Assembly: GCA_003508835.1 (NCBI GenBank)
Contig: PUFA01000066.1
Coordinates: 744,001 to 808,000 of the forward strand
Length of the DNA stretch: 64,000 bases
From: Eonycteris spelaea
Taxonomy: Eukaryota > Chordata > Mammalia > Chiroptera > Pteropodidae
Reading direction: 5' to 3'
Position 1 is the first letter of the stretch, and each line of letters starts with the position of its first letter. A model generated the notes under the pieces. That model saw only the letters and a program-made list of their open reading frames with translations, was not told where the DNA came from and searched no databases. Position numbers and translations under genes: made by a program. Positions 43,443-54,640 of the stretch are shown here, one piece after another.

Positions 43443-43740
43443 GGAAGCAGAGTGGTCACTCAACACCACCGAGTCTCTCGGGGACAGCCCTGGACTGGGA
43501 GTCCCTGGTGGTGCTATCATTTGCTGGGTGTCCTCGGGTCCAAGGCCGGTTCCACCTGGCTTCAGTCTCCTCCCAAGAGAGAGGTAACAGGAGTTAACGC
43601 GCCCCTTGGGGATCTAAGACCCTGGCGGCAAGAGACTCTGGGCGCTCAAAAGATTAGGGGTTCCCCTGCCTGCCCCTCACCCACCACGTTTCCCCCTATT
43701 GCTCTCTCTGCACTCCCACCCCACCTCCGGGCTGCAATGC
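43443..43740. other. Possible MIR fragment and GC-rich lead-in
   Basis: 43490-43575 weakly resembles MIR ('gctgggtgtcctcgggtcca'). GC rises toward the CpG island. Confidence 0.35.
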
Positions 43741-44200
43741 CCCTGGGAGGCCGCCTCGGTAATGACCCCTGACAGCTGCGCTCCCACTACGAAGCCGCCC
43801 CCGCCCAGGCCCCCGCCTCCGCCCCGCCGCCTCCGCCTCCGGAGACAGGTTCGCACCTGTTCGGGGCCATTTCTCATCAATTAGGCTTTGGCAGCGCTTG
43901 AATGGGGCCCGTGGAGGGCGCGTCCTGGCGCCCCACCCCCCGCGCCACCCCCAGGCTCCCCTGGCGGCCCGGCGCACACAGATGGCAGCCCCGGCGCAGC
44001 TGCCCGCCGAGCTCGCGGGGGCCTCAATCGGCCCAGTGTTCAGTGTTCGCAGCCCCAGGTTAGGCAAGGGGGCGGGCACACCTGCGCTTCGCAGATGGTG
44101 CCGCCCACGGCAGCAGGCACCAGAGGATCCTCCAGGGACCTGAAGCCAGGATGACAGCCCGGGGCGGGGCGGGGGGTGCCCTCACCGCAAGAAGGAGCCG
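43741..44200. promoter_or_regulatory. CpG island with four E-boxes
   Basis: By eye, 43741-44100 holds about 35 CpG in 360 bases at roughly 70% GC, well above the window background. E-boxes are CAGCTG (43773), CACCTG (43854), CAGCTG (43997) and CACCTG (44079). A homeodomain-type 'catcaattagg' lies at about 43876. No repeat is recognised and no TATA or first exon is obvious. It may be an orphan CpG island, an enhancer or an unannotated promoter. Open frames here follow GC bias, not a known protein. Confidence 0.7.
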
Positions 44201-44477
44201 CCTTGGAATCTGGGGACTCAGGGGACTCTGAGGATGGGGCCACCGAGAAAATGCTATAGGCAGTGGGACCAAGCCACGCCCTCGTCCCTTCACCATGTCA
44301 CACCGTGTCCCCTGGCCAAGTGACACCCCCTGTCCTCCTTGCTGCAAAAGAGAGAGAGTCCCTTTTGATAATCTAAATGCCCAACAATAGGGTAAATAAT
44401 TAGACAGCGCCGCAGGGCACTCACGCAGCTGTGGGGAAAAATGCTGGGGAGGAAAAGCAGAGGACAGTGTTTGGGGT

Positions 44478-44662
44478 AATAGGACTTTGGGGGCTTAGGT
44501 TCAAATTCTGGCCTCATTGCTCAGCAAGCTTGGCCAGGTTCCTTCACCTTATCCAGCGTCAGCTTTCTCATCTGTAGAATGGTGTAATAATAGGGCTGTT
44601 GAGGGCTAAGTGCCTTAAAAGCGCCTAGCACTGGATCTGGTGCTCAGTGAGGACTTAATATT
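44478..44662 (+). mobile_element. MIR SINE
   Basis: 'aggttcaaattctggcctca', 'ctttctcatctgtagaatgg', 'taataatagggctgttgagg' and 'gcgcctagcactggatctgg' follow MIR. The gap 44201-44477 holds nothing recognised. Confidence 0.9.
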
Positions 44663-44679
44663 TTTCCTATTTTTTTGAT

Positions 44680-45240
44680 TCTGAAAATAACACATACTTG
44701 TTGAGAATTCGCACTTTATCAAATTATGTAAGTGTCAAAGCTAAAGTATTCTGTACTTTCTTCTCCCCCTGAGATAACCATTAGTTAAGTTTTGTGATTT
44801 ACCCAATTGTGCTACATTATTTGTGCATATGTCAATATAGACTCTGAAATCAAGTATGAGGCAGTTTAACTTGATGGTTAAAATCCTGGACTCCTGGACC
44901 ACACTGTCTGCATTCAAAAAACCTGATTCTACTGTTTCCCTGCTGTGTGTCCCAGAGAAAATTATTTAACTTCTCTGGGGCTGAGTTTCCTCAGCTATAA
45001 CCTTTTAGGAAGGTCGTGAGATTCACTGAGCTAAGGCACACAAAACATTCATTCTGAACAGTGTAAATAGAACTATTAGCTTTATTGTAGATATGATTTT
45101 TAAAACTTTTTCTTAATATTTCTGTGCCAGAAAAGTCAAAGCAATCATATTCTTTTAACAGCTGAAGAGTGTGCCATCCTGTGATGGAACATCACATTAT
45201 TTAAGCAGTCTTTCTGTGGGGTTTGGTTCCCCAGTGCTAC
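44680..45240 (-). mobile_element. LINE-1-like 3' UTR, antisense, interrupted by MIR
   Basis: 44680-44861 ('gaaaataacacatacttgtt', 'cccctgagataaccattagt') and 45075-45240 ('gaagagtgtgccatcctgtg') look like consecutive parts of an antisense LINE-1 3' UTR, with a MIR between them. Confidence 0.45.
44862..45070 (+). mobile_element. MIR SINE
   Basis: 'gatggttaaaatcctggact', 'gtctgcattcaaaaaacctg' and 'tatttaacttctctggggct' with 'gagtttcctcagctataac' follow MIR. It is nearly full length. Confidence 0.88.
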
Positions 45241-46574
45241 AGCAAACACCATTGAATGGTCATCTTTGTGCCCTGTGCAGTGAGATTTTCTTGAGTGTCG
45301 GGTCCTAGTGCAGGTAATTCAGGGTGAGGCTCCGAATGGTTTGGCTCCATCAGGACTGAGACTAAGGTGAGGTGATGAAGGCACTCAGGCACAAAATTTA
45401 AGAGGATGCCAAAAACACTCAGTAATCAAGATAAATCATACCTGAATGCAATATTTTTAAAAATCAAAATTAATGCTACAAATAATCCATTATGAACAAA
45501 ACATCAAAAATTTACAGACAGAATCCAGCAGTGGCCCATGGAAATATGTGCCTCTCTATATATGTTTTTCTATATTCTTTAATGATAATTTCCAGGATAT
45601 TGAAGTAGTTGAAAAAATATATTAAAAAGTTGAAATCTAGGCATATTAAACTCACAGCAGTATTTTCTGTTTAAATATTTTATTTATACCCCAAACAGAA
45701 CTTGTATCAGTTTCATTTTCCTGCTTTCATAGAAGCAAACTCATTACGAATATTTTCAAAATTACTTCTGAAAAGAAATTAACCAGGAAAAAAATTACAT
45801 AAAAACGTACATATTAGGGACGAACGTTTCTCCTTTGGCCTCAGGCTCTAATACGATTCATCTAGGCACTGGATATTGTCAGTCACCTTTTCGAAGGGTT
45901 ATAACAACTGACACTCCTGCTGACAGTGGACTCGGTTTTTCAAGCATCTTTTGGGATTTAGCTGTTTTCAGCAGAGTCATTATCTCCACATTGGGCCCTT
46001 GTCTAAGAGGAGCCAGGAGCTATATGCCTACTTGGGCTGGCTGTCGATCCTCACTCCCTTGTGAGGGATACCCAGCTGGCTCTGCCAAAGCTTGGGCGAA
46101 TCAGGTTTCTGCAGGCTCTGATGCTGCCTTATCTCAGATCTGCAAAGCCTTTGCAGGAGCTACAGTTCATTCTCAGGAAAACCTTTCAACTCTGGGGTAG
46201 ACAAACTCTAAAAACCTTGGAGCTGCCTTGGGGACAATGAAAACAGCTCCTAAATTGATTAGCTCTGGGACCCCTGCTGACATCATCTCATTAATGTCTT
46301 GCTTACCTGTGGCCAGCAAGAGCTAATCTGTTGGTTCACTTATTTATTCCCTTAGTGGGCACATCAAGCCACCCTGCACAGCATCTAGTCCAGCACTGGG
46401 ACCAAGGCGAGTTAGTCACAGTCCCTGGAGCTCGAAGGCACAGACAGTAGGCTAAACAGTTTTCCAGGCCCTTTCATGTCTATTATTATCTCACTACATT
46501 GTCCCTGGAGAGTTAGAAGCACTTGGGCCAGATGTATACTTGGATATCAACAGGCATCTCAGTATTATGTCTGT
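45241..46574. other. Unassigned; possible DNA-transposon remnant
   Basis: 45280-45600 ('ggtgaggctccgaatggttt', 'gcactcaggcacaaaattta', 'gatgccaaaaacactcagta') has the feel of a decayed DNA transposon. 45830-46250 is complex sequence with a 121-codon open frame that begins at TTG and has no known domain. Confidence 0.4.
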
Positions 46575-46835
46575 AGCAGTAATAGTATTAATAATAATAA
46601 TAACGTAATAATGATGATGAGGAGGATAATGATGACAGAGTATTTATCACACAAGGACTGTTCTAGGTGCTTTACGTATATTAACTCATTCAGTCCTCAC
46701 AAGGACCCAGCCCTCATTGGTACTTTTCAGTTCCATTGTACAGATGAAGGAACTGAGGGATAGAGAGCTTCATCACCTCTCTAGGTTCCTGTTGGTGATA
46801 AATGGCAAAGCTGGGATGTAAACTCAGGGGTCTGG
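46575..46835 (-). mobile_element. MIR SINE, antisense, with AAT/GAT expansion
   Basis: 'gttctaggtgctttacgtat', 'ttaactcattcagtcctcac', 'acagatgaaggaactgaggg' and 'ggcaaagctgggatgtaaac' follow MIR in reverse. Its left part carries an expanded AATAAT/GATGAT stretch (46583-46637). Confidence 0.9.
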
Positions 46836-47019
46836 CTTTTAACTGCTCCTCTGTGATCGTCTGTTGCTCCTTATTCTCCCATAGTCTTTCATGCCTCAGA
46901 AAATGGTATAACCAAAAAGAAAAATTCCAGGCACCATGTTTATTTCACGCTTTCCCGATTCTTTTCATTGCTCACTTCTGCTCATCACGCAAGTGTCAGA
47001 GACAGCTGACATTGGGGTT

Positions 47020-47340
47020 TCCCCAGAAACAGCCACTGAGACAAGGATGTCATTTATTTGACAGGCGAGAAGTGATGGTCAATGGAAAGGGAAGAAGGGG
47101 ATGAGACAGACGAGAGCAGTAGCCAGTAAAGTGTGTCTCATCAAGCCAGAGACCACATGGGTGACCACAGCTTCTTCCCTCGGACAAGTCCTGGGAAATG
47201 GTACAGAATACAGGCCTCAGAATTATTCTGCCTGAGGCGTGAGGGAGCTGGGTGTTTAGACACTAATTCCTGAGAGTCATGGGTTGGGAGCTGCTGGGGA
47301 TGCACTGTTAATTTGCGGGCACTTCTTCCTGTCAGCAGCA
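47020..47340. mobile_element. LTR-like remnant (ERVL type)
   Basis: 'ggggtttccccagaaacagc', 'aggatgtcatttatttgaca', 'cctgggaaatggtacagaat' and 'gagtcatgggttgggagctg' follow an old mammalian LTR. The family name is uncertain. Confidence 0.6.
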
Positions 47341-47471
47341 AGGCTTTCCAGTTTCAGGGCACGGAGCTCTGGACCACAGATGATGATACTGGCAGAAGTT
47401 TTAGGGCATCCAGGGATCATTTGCCTTGTTTTTCCCATACTCCTCCTCTCTTCTCTTCTTGTACATACGAC

Positions 47472-47793
47472 ATTATGGACAGAATGTTTGTGTCACCACC
47501 CAGAATTCTTATGTTGATCTCTAATCCCCAATGTGATGGTTTTTGGAGGCGGGGCCTTTAGGAAGTAATTAAATCATGAGAGTGGAGCCTTTGTGAAGGG
47601 ATTAGTGCCCTTATCAAAGGGGCTTCAGCCAAGTCAAGGATAACTCTGCAGTCTGCAACCCAGAAGAGGGCTTGCCACCAGAACTCCGCCATGTGGGCAC
47701 TCTGATCTCAGACTTCCACCCTCCTGTGGGAAATAATTTTCTGTTGTTCATAAATCAGTCTGTGGAATTACAGCAGCCTGAATGGACTAAGAT
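47472..47793 (+). mobile_element. MaLR LTR (MST/MLT1 type)
   Basis: 'tatggacagaatgtttgtgt', 'ccccaatgtgatggtttttg', 'gaggcggggcctttaggaag', 'ctgatctcagacttccaccc' and 'cagcagcctgaatggactaa' give a complete LTR order. No viral genes are linked. Confidence 0.92.
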
Positions 47794-48204
47794 GTAAGAG
47801 AAGACAGACGGAAAAGAGAATAAAGCCAATAAAGACTGCTGGCTAGCAGGTGACCACCATGGGCAGATGGACAGAGCATTATCCCACTGGGGTGCTCTGG
47901 GAGCAACACACAACATGCATGTCCTGCAAGAAAAAGGAGTAGTTATTTATCTCTCCCTCTCCTTCCCATCTGTCATTGGGTGAGGGCTGCTTGATGGCAG
48001 GGGAGGGGCGTTAACTCATCAGCACTGCCTTGCCGCAAACGTTGGCCAGGTATGCTGCTGGAGCTGGAAAAGAGCCTCAGGTGAAGAATCACAGGTGTCT
48101 GCAGTGAGCATTGTTTAGTGAGAGGAGGTCAGTGCAAGAGGATGTAGACAGGATGCCTGCAGTGGCTGCTGCAAATAGTTTACTCTCAGGGGAGAACCGG
48201 AAGA
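47794..48204. other. Unassigned stretch
   Basis: No feature recognised. Confidence 0.5.
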
Positions 48205-48435
48205 CAACCACCATTCATCAAGCATTTATGTTTGCCTGGTATCGCGCTCAGTGAATTCCTTGTATAATTTCACTGCCACATTTGCTCATGTAGTCCCTCA
48301 TGTAGATGAAGAAGGCAAAGCTCAGAGAAGTTAGGACTTTGCTTAAAGCCACATACCCAGTTAAACATGATGGATTCAGGATTAAAACCAGGTCTTTCCA
48401 ACTTGCCAGACCCAATATTTTTCCCGTCGTGCTAT
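48205..48435 (-). mobile_element. MIR SINE, antisense
   Basis: 'catcaagcatttatgtttgc', 'gaaggcaaagctcagagaag' and 'ggattcaggattaaaaccag' follow MIR in reverse. Confidence 0.85.
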
Positions 48436-49149
48436 ATCTCTGGATTTCTCTGCATCTCTGAGATGCGTGATTCTCACCAGTCTGGCCCATCAGGGTAATA
48501 TGTGCCAAAGCAATCATGGGTGCTGAAGTGAATAAAATGCTAATCCTCATCAATAGATTCAACTGAGAAAGGCTAAAACCAGAGATCTGCCTGCAATAAA
48601 AGCAATTGAGTTCTTTCTTTGTAATTTGACTGCTCACATGAGCCCAGGAACCTGCCTTATAGCTTTACAAATCTGTGATAATTTCCTTCAACTTTTCCAT
48701 TTTATTGCTGCCATTAAAATCCCGTTGTGTTCTTAAAACAAACAAAAAAAAATGATTAAAACAGATGTGGCTCTTAAAGTTACAATATGAATTTTACAAC
48801 CCCGGGTTTTATGATACTGAGAGAAATTTCAGCCACCAGGGTCAGAGGCAAGAAAAATGGACCTGGATTTCTGAAATGGGTTTGGGGAGGGCTAGGGGTT
48901 CAGCATGACAAAGACAGCCAACAGAGCTAATTTCCTGACGTTTACTTCTCTCTCCAAAACTCTGGGGGGACCAACTGCAGAAATGGCATTCTCTGCAGCC
49001 CAAAGCCAACTCTTCACAGCTACTGAGGTTGGGCTAAACCACTTCCCCTCACTCCAGCCTCACTTCCAACCCCCCTCACCCCAAATCATACTTTCCAGTT
49101 AAATCATCTGAGGTCGTCTGTTTTATTTTTTGAGGCAGCATTTTGTTGT
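48436..49149. other. Unassigned stretch
   Basis: No feature recognised; an A9 run is near 48747. Confidence 0.5.
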
Positions 49150-49265
49150 TAAAAGAGCATGGAGATCCAAGTTCTGGTCTCTAATCTTCAACCAAGGCAC
49201 TTCGACTCGGGCAAATCACTGAACTCCATGCTTTAGCTTCTTCGTCCACAAAACAAAGAACTTGT
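49150..49265 (+). mobile_element. MIR SINE fragment
   Basis: 'gagcatggagatccaagttc' and 'cgggcaaatcactgaactcc' follow MIR. An L2-like end ('ggtgcccggcacaaagggcg') lies near 49326-49350. Confidence 0.7.
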
Positions 49266-49499
49266 ACCAGCTCTCTAGGTTCTGCCACAGTTCTGCCAGT
49301 TCATGACCTCATCTGCAGGAGCACGGTGCCCGGCACAAAGGGCGCTCTGAGTCTTTGCTGCCCGAAGAGGTAAATGAATTCCTAAACTCGTCCCCATTTT
49401 TCTTTTTGGAAAAATGAAGGCGTTATTGACTTCTACTAATGATCAAAACAAGAATTAAAACAATCAGGAGATGAGTGTCCCTTTATAAAAAAAAAAAAA

Positions 49500-49600
49500 A
49501 GATCAGACTGGCTAAGATTTAAAAGAGCCAGACACAGTACTGACAAAAATGTGGACATGGGGATCCTTCCATACTGCTGGGGGGGATGTGAAATGGTATG
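49500..49600 (+). mobile_element. LINE-1 fragment, sense
   Basis: 'gactggctaagatttaaaag', 'aaaaatgtggacatggggat' and 'gggatgtgaaatggtatgat' match the LINE-1 segment near the end of ORF2. An A14 run precedes it. Confidence 0.6.
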
Positions 49601-49619
49601 ATTATATCACCTGCCAAAA

Positions 49620-50150
49620 AATGAGGTTAATTTTGCTTCTTTATTTTGTATGTTTGCACTATTTATTCCATTTACTTATATAATTGCATTAGCTTGAAAT
49701 CCTGAAATAAGTGTAGGTGGTAGCCATCCTGCCTTATCTCTTTCTTAGTGGGCCTGATTTATATTTAATGGTGTCATAGTACGTCCGCTATTAGTTCGTA
49801 GTAATTATTTTTATTCTATTCACATAGTTTCTTTCTATCCTTGGTTTTACATAGAGTTTTCCCTAGGAACAGCTGTAGAATTTCATCAAGTACCATTCTA
49901 GCATATTTTTATACAACTTCTGGTTTTCCTCTCTGAATTTGCTGATGTAATAATGTGATGAATTATATTGTCAGATCTTCTAATGATGAGTCATTCCTGC
50001 CTCATGAAATACACGCTATTTGCTTGCAGTATACTGTTCTTTTACTATGTCACTGAATTATATTTGCTGACATTTTATTGAGAATTTCAGCAGCTCTATT
50101 AATAAGGAACATGATCTAAAGCTTTCCTAATTGTACTGGGATGACAAACC
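49620..50150 (-). mobile_element. LINE-1 ORF2-region remnant, antisense
   Basis: 'ggtagccatcctgccttatc', 'tttcttagtgggcctgattt', 'gatgtaataatgtgatgaat' and 'tgacattttattgagaattt' match reverse LINE-1 ORF2 sequence. It is heavily decayed with no open reading frame. Confidence 0.75.
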
Positions 50151-50183
50151 TTGGCATGAAGGATGTTCTTTGCTTTAATAAAT

Positions 50184-50234
50184 GATAGAGATAGAGATAG
50201 ATAGAGATAGATAGAGATTAGAGGTAGAGATAGA

Positions 50235-50268
<34 letters not shown>
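50184..50268. repeat. GATA/GAGATA and (GA)n microsatellite
   Basis: Mixed GATAGA units are followed by (GA)n. Confidence 0.95.
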
Positions 50269-50755
50269 GTATAAGGAATTGGCTCGTGTGATTATAGAGA
50301 CTGATGAATTCCACATTTTCAAGGTGAGTCAACAAGATGGAGGCCCAGAAGAGGTGATGATTTAGCTTCGGTCCAAGTCTGAAGGCTTTAAACCAGGACA
50401 ATCATGTACTTCCAGTCTGAAGGCCAGAAGGCTCGAGCCCTAGGAAGAGTGATGTTTTAGTTTGATTCCAAAGGCAGAAAAAGGTTGCCATTCCAGTTCA
50501 AAGCCATTACACAGTAGGAATTCTCTCTTTCTTGGAGAACGGTCAATCTTTTTGTTCTAATTCAGTCATACAACTGATTGGGTGAGGCCCACCGATATTA
50601 GGGCTAGCAATCTGCTTGACTCACGTTTACTGATTTAAATGTCACTCTCATCCAAAAAACTGTCACAGAAACATTCAGAGCACTGTTTAACCAAATATCT
50701 GGGCACCCTGCGGCCCAGTCAAATTGACACATGAATTTAACCATTACAACAGCCA
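50269..50755 (+). mobile_element. Old interspersed repeat, family uncertain
   Basis: 'attggctcgtgtgattatag', 'ccagtctgaaggccagaagg', 'tgattgggtgaggcccaccg', 'aaccaaatatctgggcaccc' and 'cccagtcaaattgacacatg' occur together in a common mammalian repeat that often follows GATA/GA tracts. I cannot name it with certainty. Confidence 0.65.
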
Positions 50756-51264
50756 TCATCCATGTCACCTAGCCCAGACTAGGCACTCCTATAGTACACT
50801 GAGCCTCATCACATAAGCACTGATCATACTTTATTTTTATTTCATTTTATTTCATGCTGCGTTTTATTCGCTAGTTTGTTGTTAGTCCTCTCCCCTATGT
50901 TATGCATATCCTTTGGACAGGTTAAACTGGCAAGAAATAAGCCTTGCTGGCTGTTATGGCCTTACCATTTAGTCCAGCATTTGTACATATTATAGGTTAA
51001 CAAATGGCTTTGAACAAATTAATTTTCTACCCTTATTGCAATCTGACATTTGCCATAAAAAGCTGTGGATGTGTCCCCATGACAGCAGAAGATTGTGTGT
51101 TACTTAAATCTGTATCGATAAGACTAGCTCTGGCACTGGCCCACAGTAGGGACTCAAAAGATGATCGTTAAAATGAATTTTTCTAAAGTCAAGCACTGAG
51201 TTGGGCTGAGAGTCATTCTCTGCAAAGTGGCGTGAGGGAGATGAGAATAATGGTGATCTCCGTT
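50756..51264. other. Unassigned AT-rich stretch
   Basis: A possible L2 end lies near 51110-51165 ('agctctggcactggcccaca'). Otherwise nothing is recognised. Confidence 0.5.
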
Positions 51265-51701
51265 CGAGACAGGATGTTTTCAGTTGCAAGGGAGAGAAAC
51301 TCAACTCAAAAAGATTTAACTTAAAAATAAAAAAGAAATGAGATGTTATTGACTAGAGTAACTTAAAAAATCTAGACACAGAGTTTAGGCAAAGTGGAAC
51401 CAGGTATGAATAAGATATCGTGAGAACTAGCTATATCTCTATCTTACAGCAGGGTCCCAAGTTTTAACACCAGCAGCTGCAGGCTTCCATTTTGAGAGCT
51501 TACCACACTCCATAGAAACAATGCTATTTGCCTGAATCTTCCTGAAGATGCCTTGCATTGGCTCATCCTTGAATCTTTGGCCAATAAGGTGGAGTGTTCC
51601 AACTGGCCAAGCCTGAGTCAAGTGTCTATTCCTGGAAGCTAGGCACAGGGTCATCCTTTCCTGAACCTGGCCTAGAATGTGCAAGGGTAGGGGGCATTTT
51701 C
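51265..51701 (-). mobile_element. LTR-like family X, antisense copy
   Basis: Read in reverse it shows 'gactcaggcttggccagttg', 'gcctgcagctgctgg' and the 3' end 'ttgagttgagtttctctccc', 'ttgcaactgaaaacatcctg'. These match the copies at 52145 and 55221. Confidence 0.7.
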
Positions 51702-52144
51702 TGGCTGTAAACACATAACATGGGGATAAGAAACCAAGAAAAGCATTTTAAATCTATGTGTAACTGCTATATACCCATGAATTACTGTAATTAAGAACCA
51801 ATGTCCCATTTACAGAAACATCAGCCAGGTAGAAATATCAATCTTCATGACTAACTAATACTTCAAGGCGAGGGGTGGGTAGTATTTAGCCGATGATAAC
51901 TCCTATCTCAACTTTGTGTTCTACTGTTCTCGAGCACCCTGAAACTCTACCTCTCAGTTACTTTGTGTTGCTTGCACCCCTTTCTCTTCTATCTTGAGAA
52001 ATCACTCTAGCAGCATTGTCCTTTCTCCTCTTTGGACAGCAGACAAAGAGTAGAATGCATTTTGCCACCTCTTGGTGGCAGCATACTTAAAAGAATAACC
52101 ATGTGATCTTGAGAGCCTTAATCTTATCTCTGCCCAGACACCCT
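51702..52144. other. Unassigned stretch
   Basis: It contains the hairpin at 52063-52080; otherwise nothing is recognised. Confidence 0.5.
52063..52080. promoter_or_regulatory. Perfect inverted repeat overlapping a weak CTCF-like motif
   Basis: TGCCACC-tctt-GGTGGCA has perfect 7-base arms. CCTCTTGGTGGCAG across it fits the CTCF core with two mismatches, so binding is doubtful. Confidence 0.3.
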
Positions 52145-52575
52145 CCCACCATGGCTTTAAGGCTGAGCATGTGACTCAGACAGGGCCAATCAGCATCCTT
52201 TATTCTCTTGGGCCGGTGATTGGTTCAGGGATGAACACATGGTTCAAACTAATGGAATAAGACTCAATTCTTGGAATGTTTGGAATCTTTGAGGGAAAAA
52301 GGCTCTCTTTCCACTGAAGTGGTTCAACGGACAGCAAATAAGCCTGGAGTTACTGGAAGCCATCAGACCACCAAAACACTGCTTGAACATGAAGCCAATA
52401 CAGAGGAAAGGAGATCGGAAACAGAGTGAGAACAAGTGCTCAGGAACTCCAAGTAGCACCTGGACCCAGCCAGGCCTGAAGTTTTCACCCCTGTACTTGT
52501 CCATTGTACGAACCAATAAAAGTCCGTTTTAGTTGAGTTTCCATCACTTACAACTAAAAGACAGCCGAGTAACCG
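52145..52575 (+). mobile_element. LTR-like family X, complete copy
   Basis: 'ggctgagcatgtgactcaga', 'gggccaatcagcatcc', 'gtgattggttcagggatgaa', 'gcctggagttactggaagcc', 'gaagccaatacagaggaaag' and a 3' end 'gttgagtttccatcacttac' define the unit. It is common in mammals and LTR-like in layout. I do not assign a name. Confidence 0.75.
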
Positions 52576-52849
52576 AGGGGCAACCTACGAATTCATTAAC
52601 AACTGATTTTCTGACCCAAGGATTCCCCTCTCTCTACTTCCACAGCCTTCGATGCGTCCACCATTGGGTCCCTAATCCCAAGGTATGGTAATTACCTCTC
52701 CTCTCGTCTGTCTTCCCCCAAAGACTATAGCTATTTGAGGCCAGAAACCTGCCTTTTTCATTTCTGTGTCCTTTAAGCCCAGTCTAGAGTCCCAAACCAA
52801 CAGTTCCTGGGAGCCCACAAGATGGTCAGCCTAGTCCCAACATTAATGC

Positions 52850-52990
52850 TTCCCACCCCCTTAGGAGGTAGGTATTGCCATTCCCAAGTAACAGGTAGGG
52901 AAACTGAGGCAGAGAGTGGACACTTTCTCAGCAATTTAATAAGAGACAGACTCCAGATTTCAACTTAGACCTTCCTGATTTCAAAGCATC
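52850..52990 (-). mobile_element. MIR SINE fragment, antisense
   Basis: 'ggaggtaggtattgccattc' and 'agggaaactgaggcagagag' follow MIR in reverse. 52576-52849 holds nothing recognised. Confidence 0.75.
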
Positions 52991-53499
52991 ATTGGAAGAA
53001 TGCTTGTTGAATGAATGAATGACTCCAGAAGCTGAACTTGACATTGATCTGGATGAAATTTTAGCTTGTTCTCACCCACAGATCCTGACATTGTAGAACC
53101 TTAGGAATTTTGCCAGAATGTGTTATGGGGTCTGGAGTTTCTTGGACAGCTGGTCCACAGCTGACTTGGGGCCTCCTTCCCATCACTTCTGGGCTCTCAA
53201 TCTGCACCCCCCTGGACTGCTGTTCTGAACAGCTGCCTCCGACCCCTTCCTTCCCTAAACAGTGGCATGCCTTCTTTTTAAAGCAACTCTCAGGTTATGT
53301 TTTGTTTTGTTCCTCCATAAATCCCCAAGACCTTAATGCTACTTCCTCCCCATATAAGACTCCAGAAGACCTCAGTCTCCTTCTCTGTGGCCCTTTTCAA
53401 CACTGCTCTCCTGACTCCCTGACTCCTGTTTGACGTCTCTTCCTTTGGGTTCCTTGTGACACACTGCATTTGCTTTGGGCCCCTAAAACCATGTTATCT
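52991..53499. other. Unassigned stretch
   Basis: It may include upstream L2 sequence. No clear landmarks. Confidence 0.45.
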
Positions 53500-53885
53500 C
53501 CCACATCAAGGTCTTTTCAGATGCCTTCCTGTCCACCTGAAGTTCTCCTCCTCATCCCAAAGCCCTTGACCTTGCGTGCTCTTACTCTTTATACAGATAG
53601 CTGGCCAAATACACCTCCACAGGGAGTTCCCCATGTGCCCCAGGTACATTAAAATCTCCCACTTAACCCACCCTTAATATTCTGTACTTCTTCTTAAAAC
53701 CATCCAACACCCCCGTAATTACCAACCTTTATAATGCCTGCACAGATCTAGGCTGTGCACACCATGGGGACAAGGATACTGTCCCACTGGTTCTCAGCTG
53801 TGTCCCTACCCCTAGAACGGGATTTGACACACACTAAGAACCCCATAAATACTTATTGACTGGATGAATGAATCAGATCAACTAA
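53500..53885 (+). mobile_element. L2 LINE 3' end
   Basis: 'gcacaccatggggacaagga', 'tctcagctgtgtccctaccc' and 'aataattatt'-free end 'ataaatacttattgactgga' with GAATGA follow L2. The upstream half is diverged. Confidence 0.75.
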
Positions 53886-54194
53886 TATGTACTCAGATTT
53901 GGAGGATTCTGATGGGTTAATGATAGCCCCCCTTCTTAAATTACACACTCAGTTGCATGTCATCAGGCACCTCCCAAACCTTCATCTGGAGCTGGAGAAG
54001 TGAGCCCCACAGCAGCGTGACTTCTCTCCTGGTCTGGGTGAGCATGAGAACACCTCCCACACCCATCCCACCCTGGGCTGCCTTCCTTCCTCCAAGCTAA
54101 GGCCACTCTTCCTGTCTGTACGAAAATCCCTGGCTAACCTCTCTTCTCTCTCCCCCTGAAAATCTCATCCCTTCTCTGCCTAAAAGGAATAATA
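53886..54194. other. Unassigned stretch
   Basis: No feature recognised. Confidence 0.5.
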
Positions 54195-54445
54195 AAGATA
54201 ATACAAACAAAGGTAATTATAACAAGTGTTTATCATGTACCAAGCACCGTGCTAAGCACTTACCATGTTTCAGCCCATTTAATCTTCCCACAAACCCTGT
54301 ATGTCAGGGTACAATGTTTATCTCCATTTTACAGACATGGATACTGAGGCACAGAGAAATTAAGTCAGTTATTCAAGGTCATACAGCTGGTAAGTGATGG
54401 AGCCAGACAGTCTGACCCCAGAAAAACCTCACATAACCACTAAAC
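54195..54445 (-). mobile_element. MIR SINE, antisense, nearly full length
   Basis: 'gcaccgtgctaagcacttac', 'catttaatcttcccacaaac', 'tccattttacagacatggat', 'actgaggcacagagaaatta' and 'aaggtcatacagctggtaag' follow MIR in reverse. Confidence 0.95.
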
Positions 54446-54464
54446 TATATAATAATAACTTCCC

Positions 54465-54640
54465 AACATTTTTGACTGTGACTCATAGTAAAAAATACTT
54501 TTTATATCATGACCCAGTTCACACATAGGCACTCACCCGCAAAAGATTCAAACAAAAGTTTCATAAAGCAATAATTACTTTTATTCTGCGCTATGCATTC
54601 TCGTTCCTTAAAAATTAATGATGGTCATGAACCAGAGCAA
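54465..54640 (+). mobile_element. hAT-Charlie element remnant
   Basis: 'cccaacatttttgactgtga', 'tatcatgacccagttcacac' and 'aaagtttcataaagcaataa' match a short Charlie-type element. Confidence 0.65.

Noticed and set aside
43696..44154. Long open frames across the CpG island on both strands
   Set aside because: GC-rich sequence lacks stop codons by chance. The Ala/Arg/Gly/Pro-rich peptides match nothing known.
45835..46200. Open frame of 121 codons
   Set aside because: It starts at TTG rather than ATG in a genome that looks mammalian, and has no known domain.
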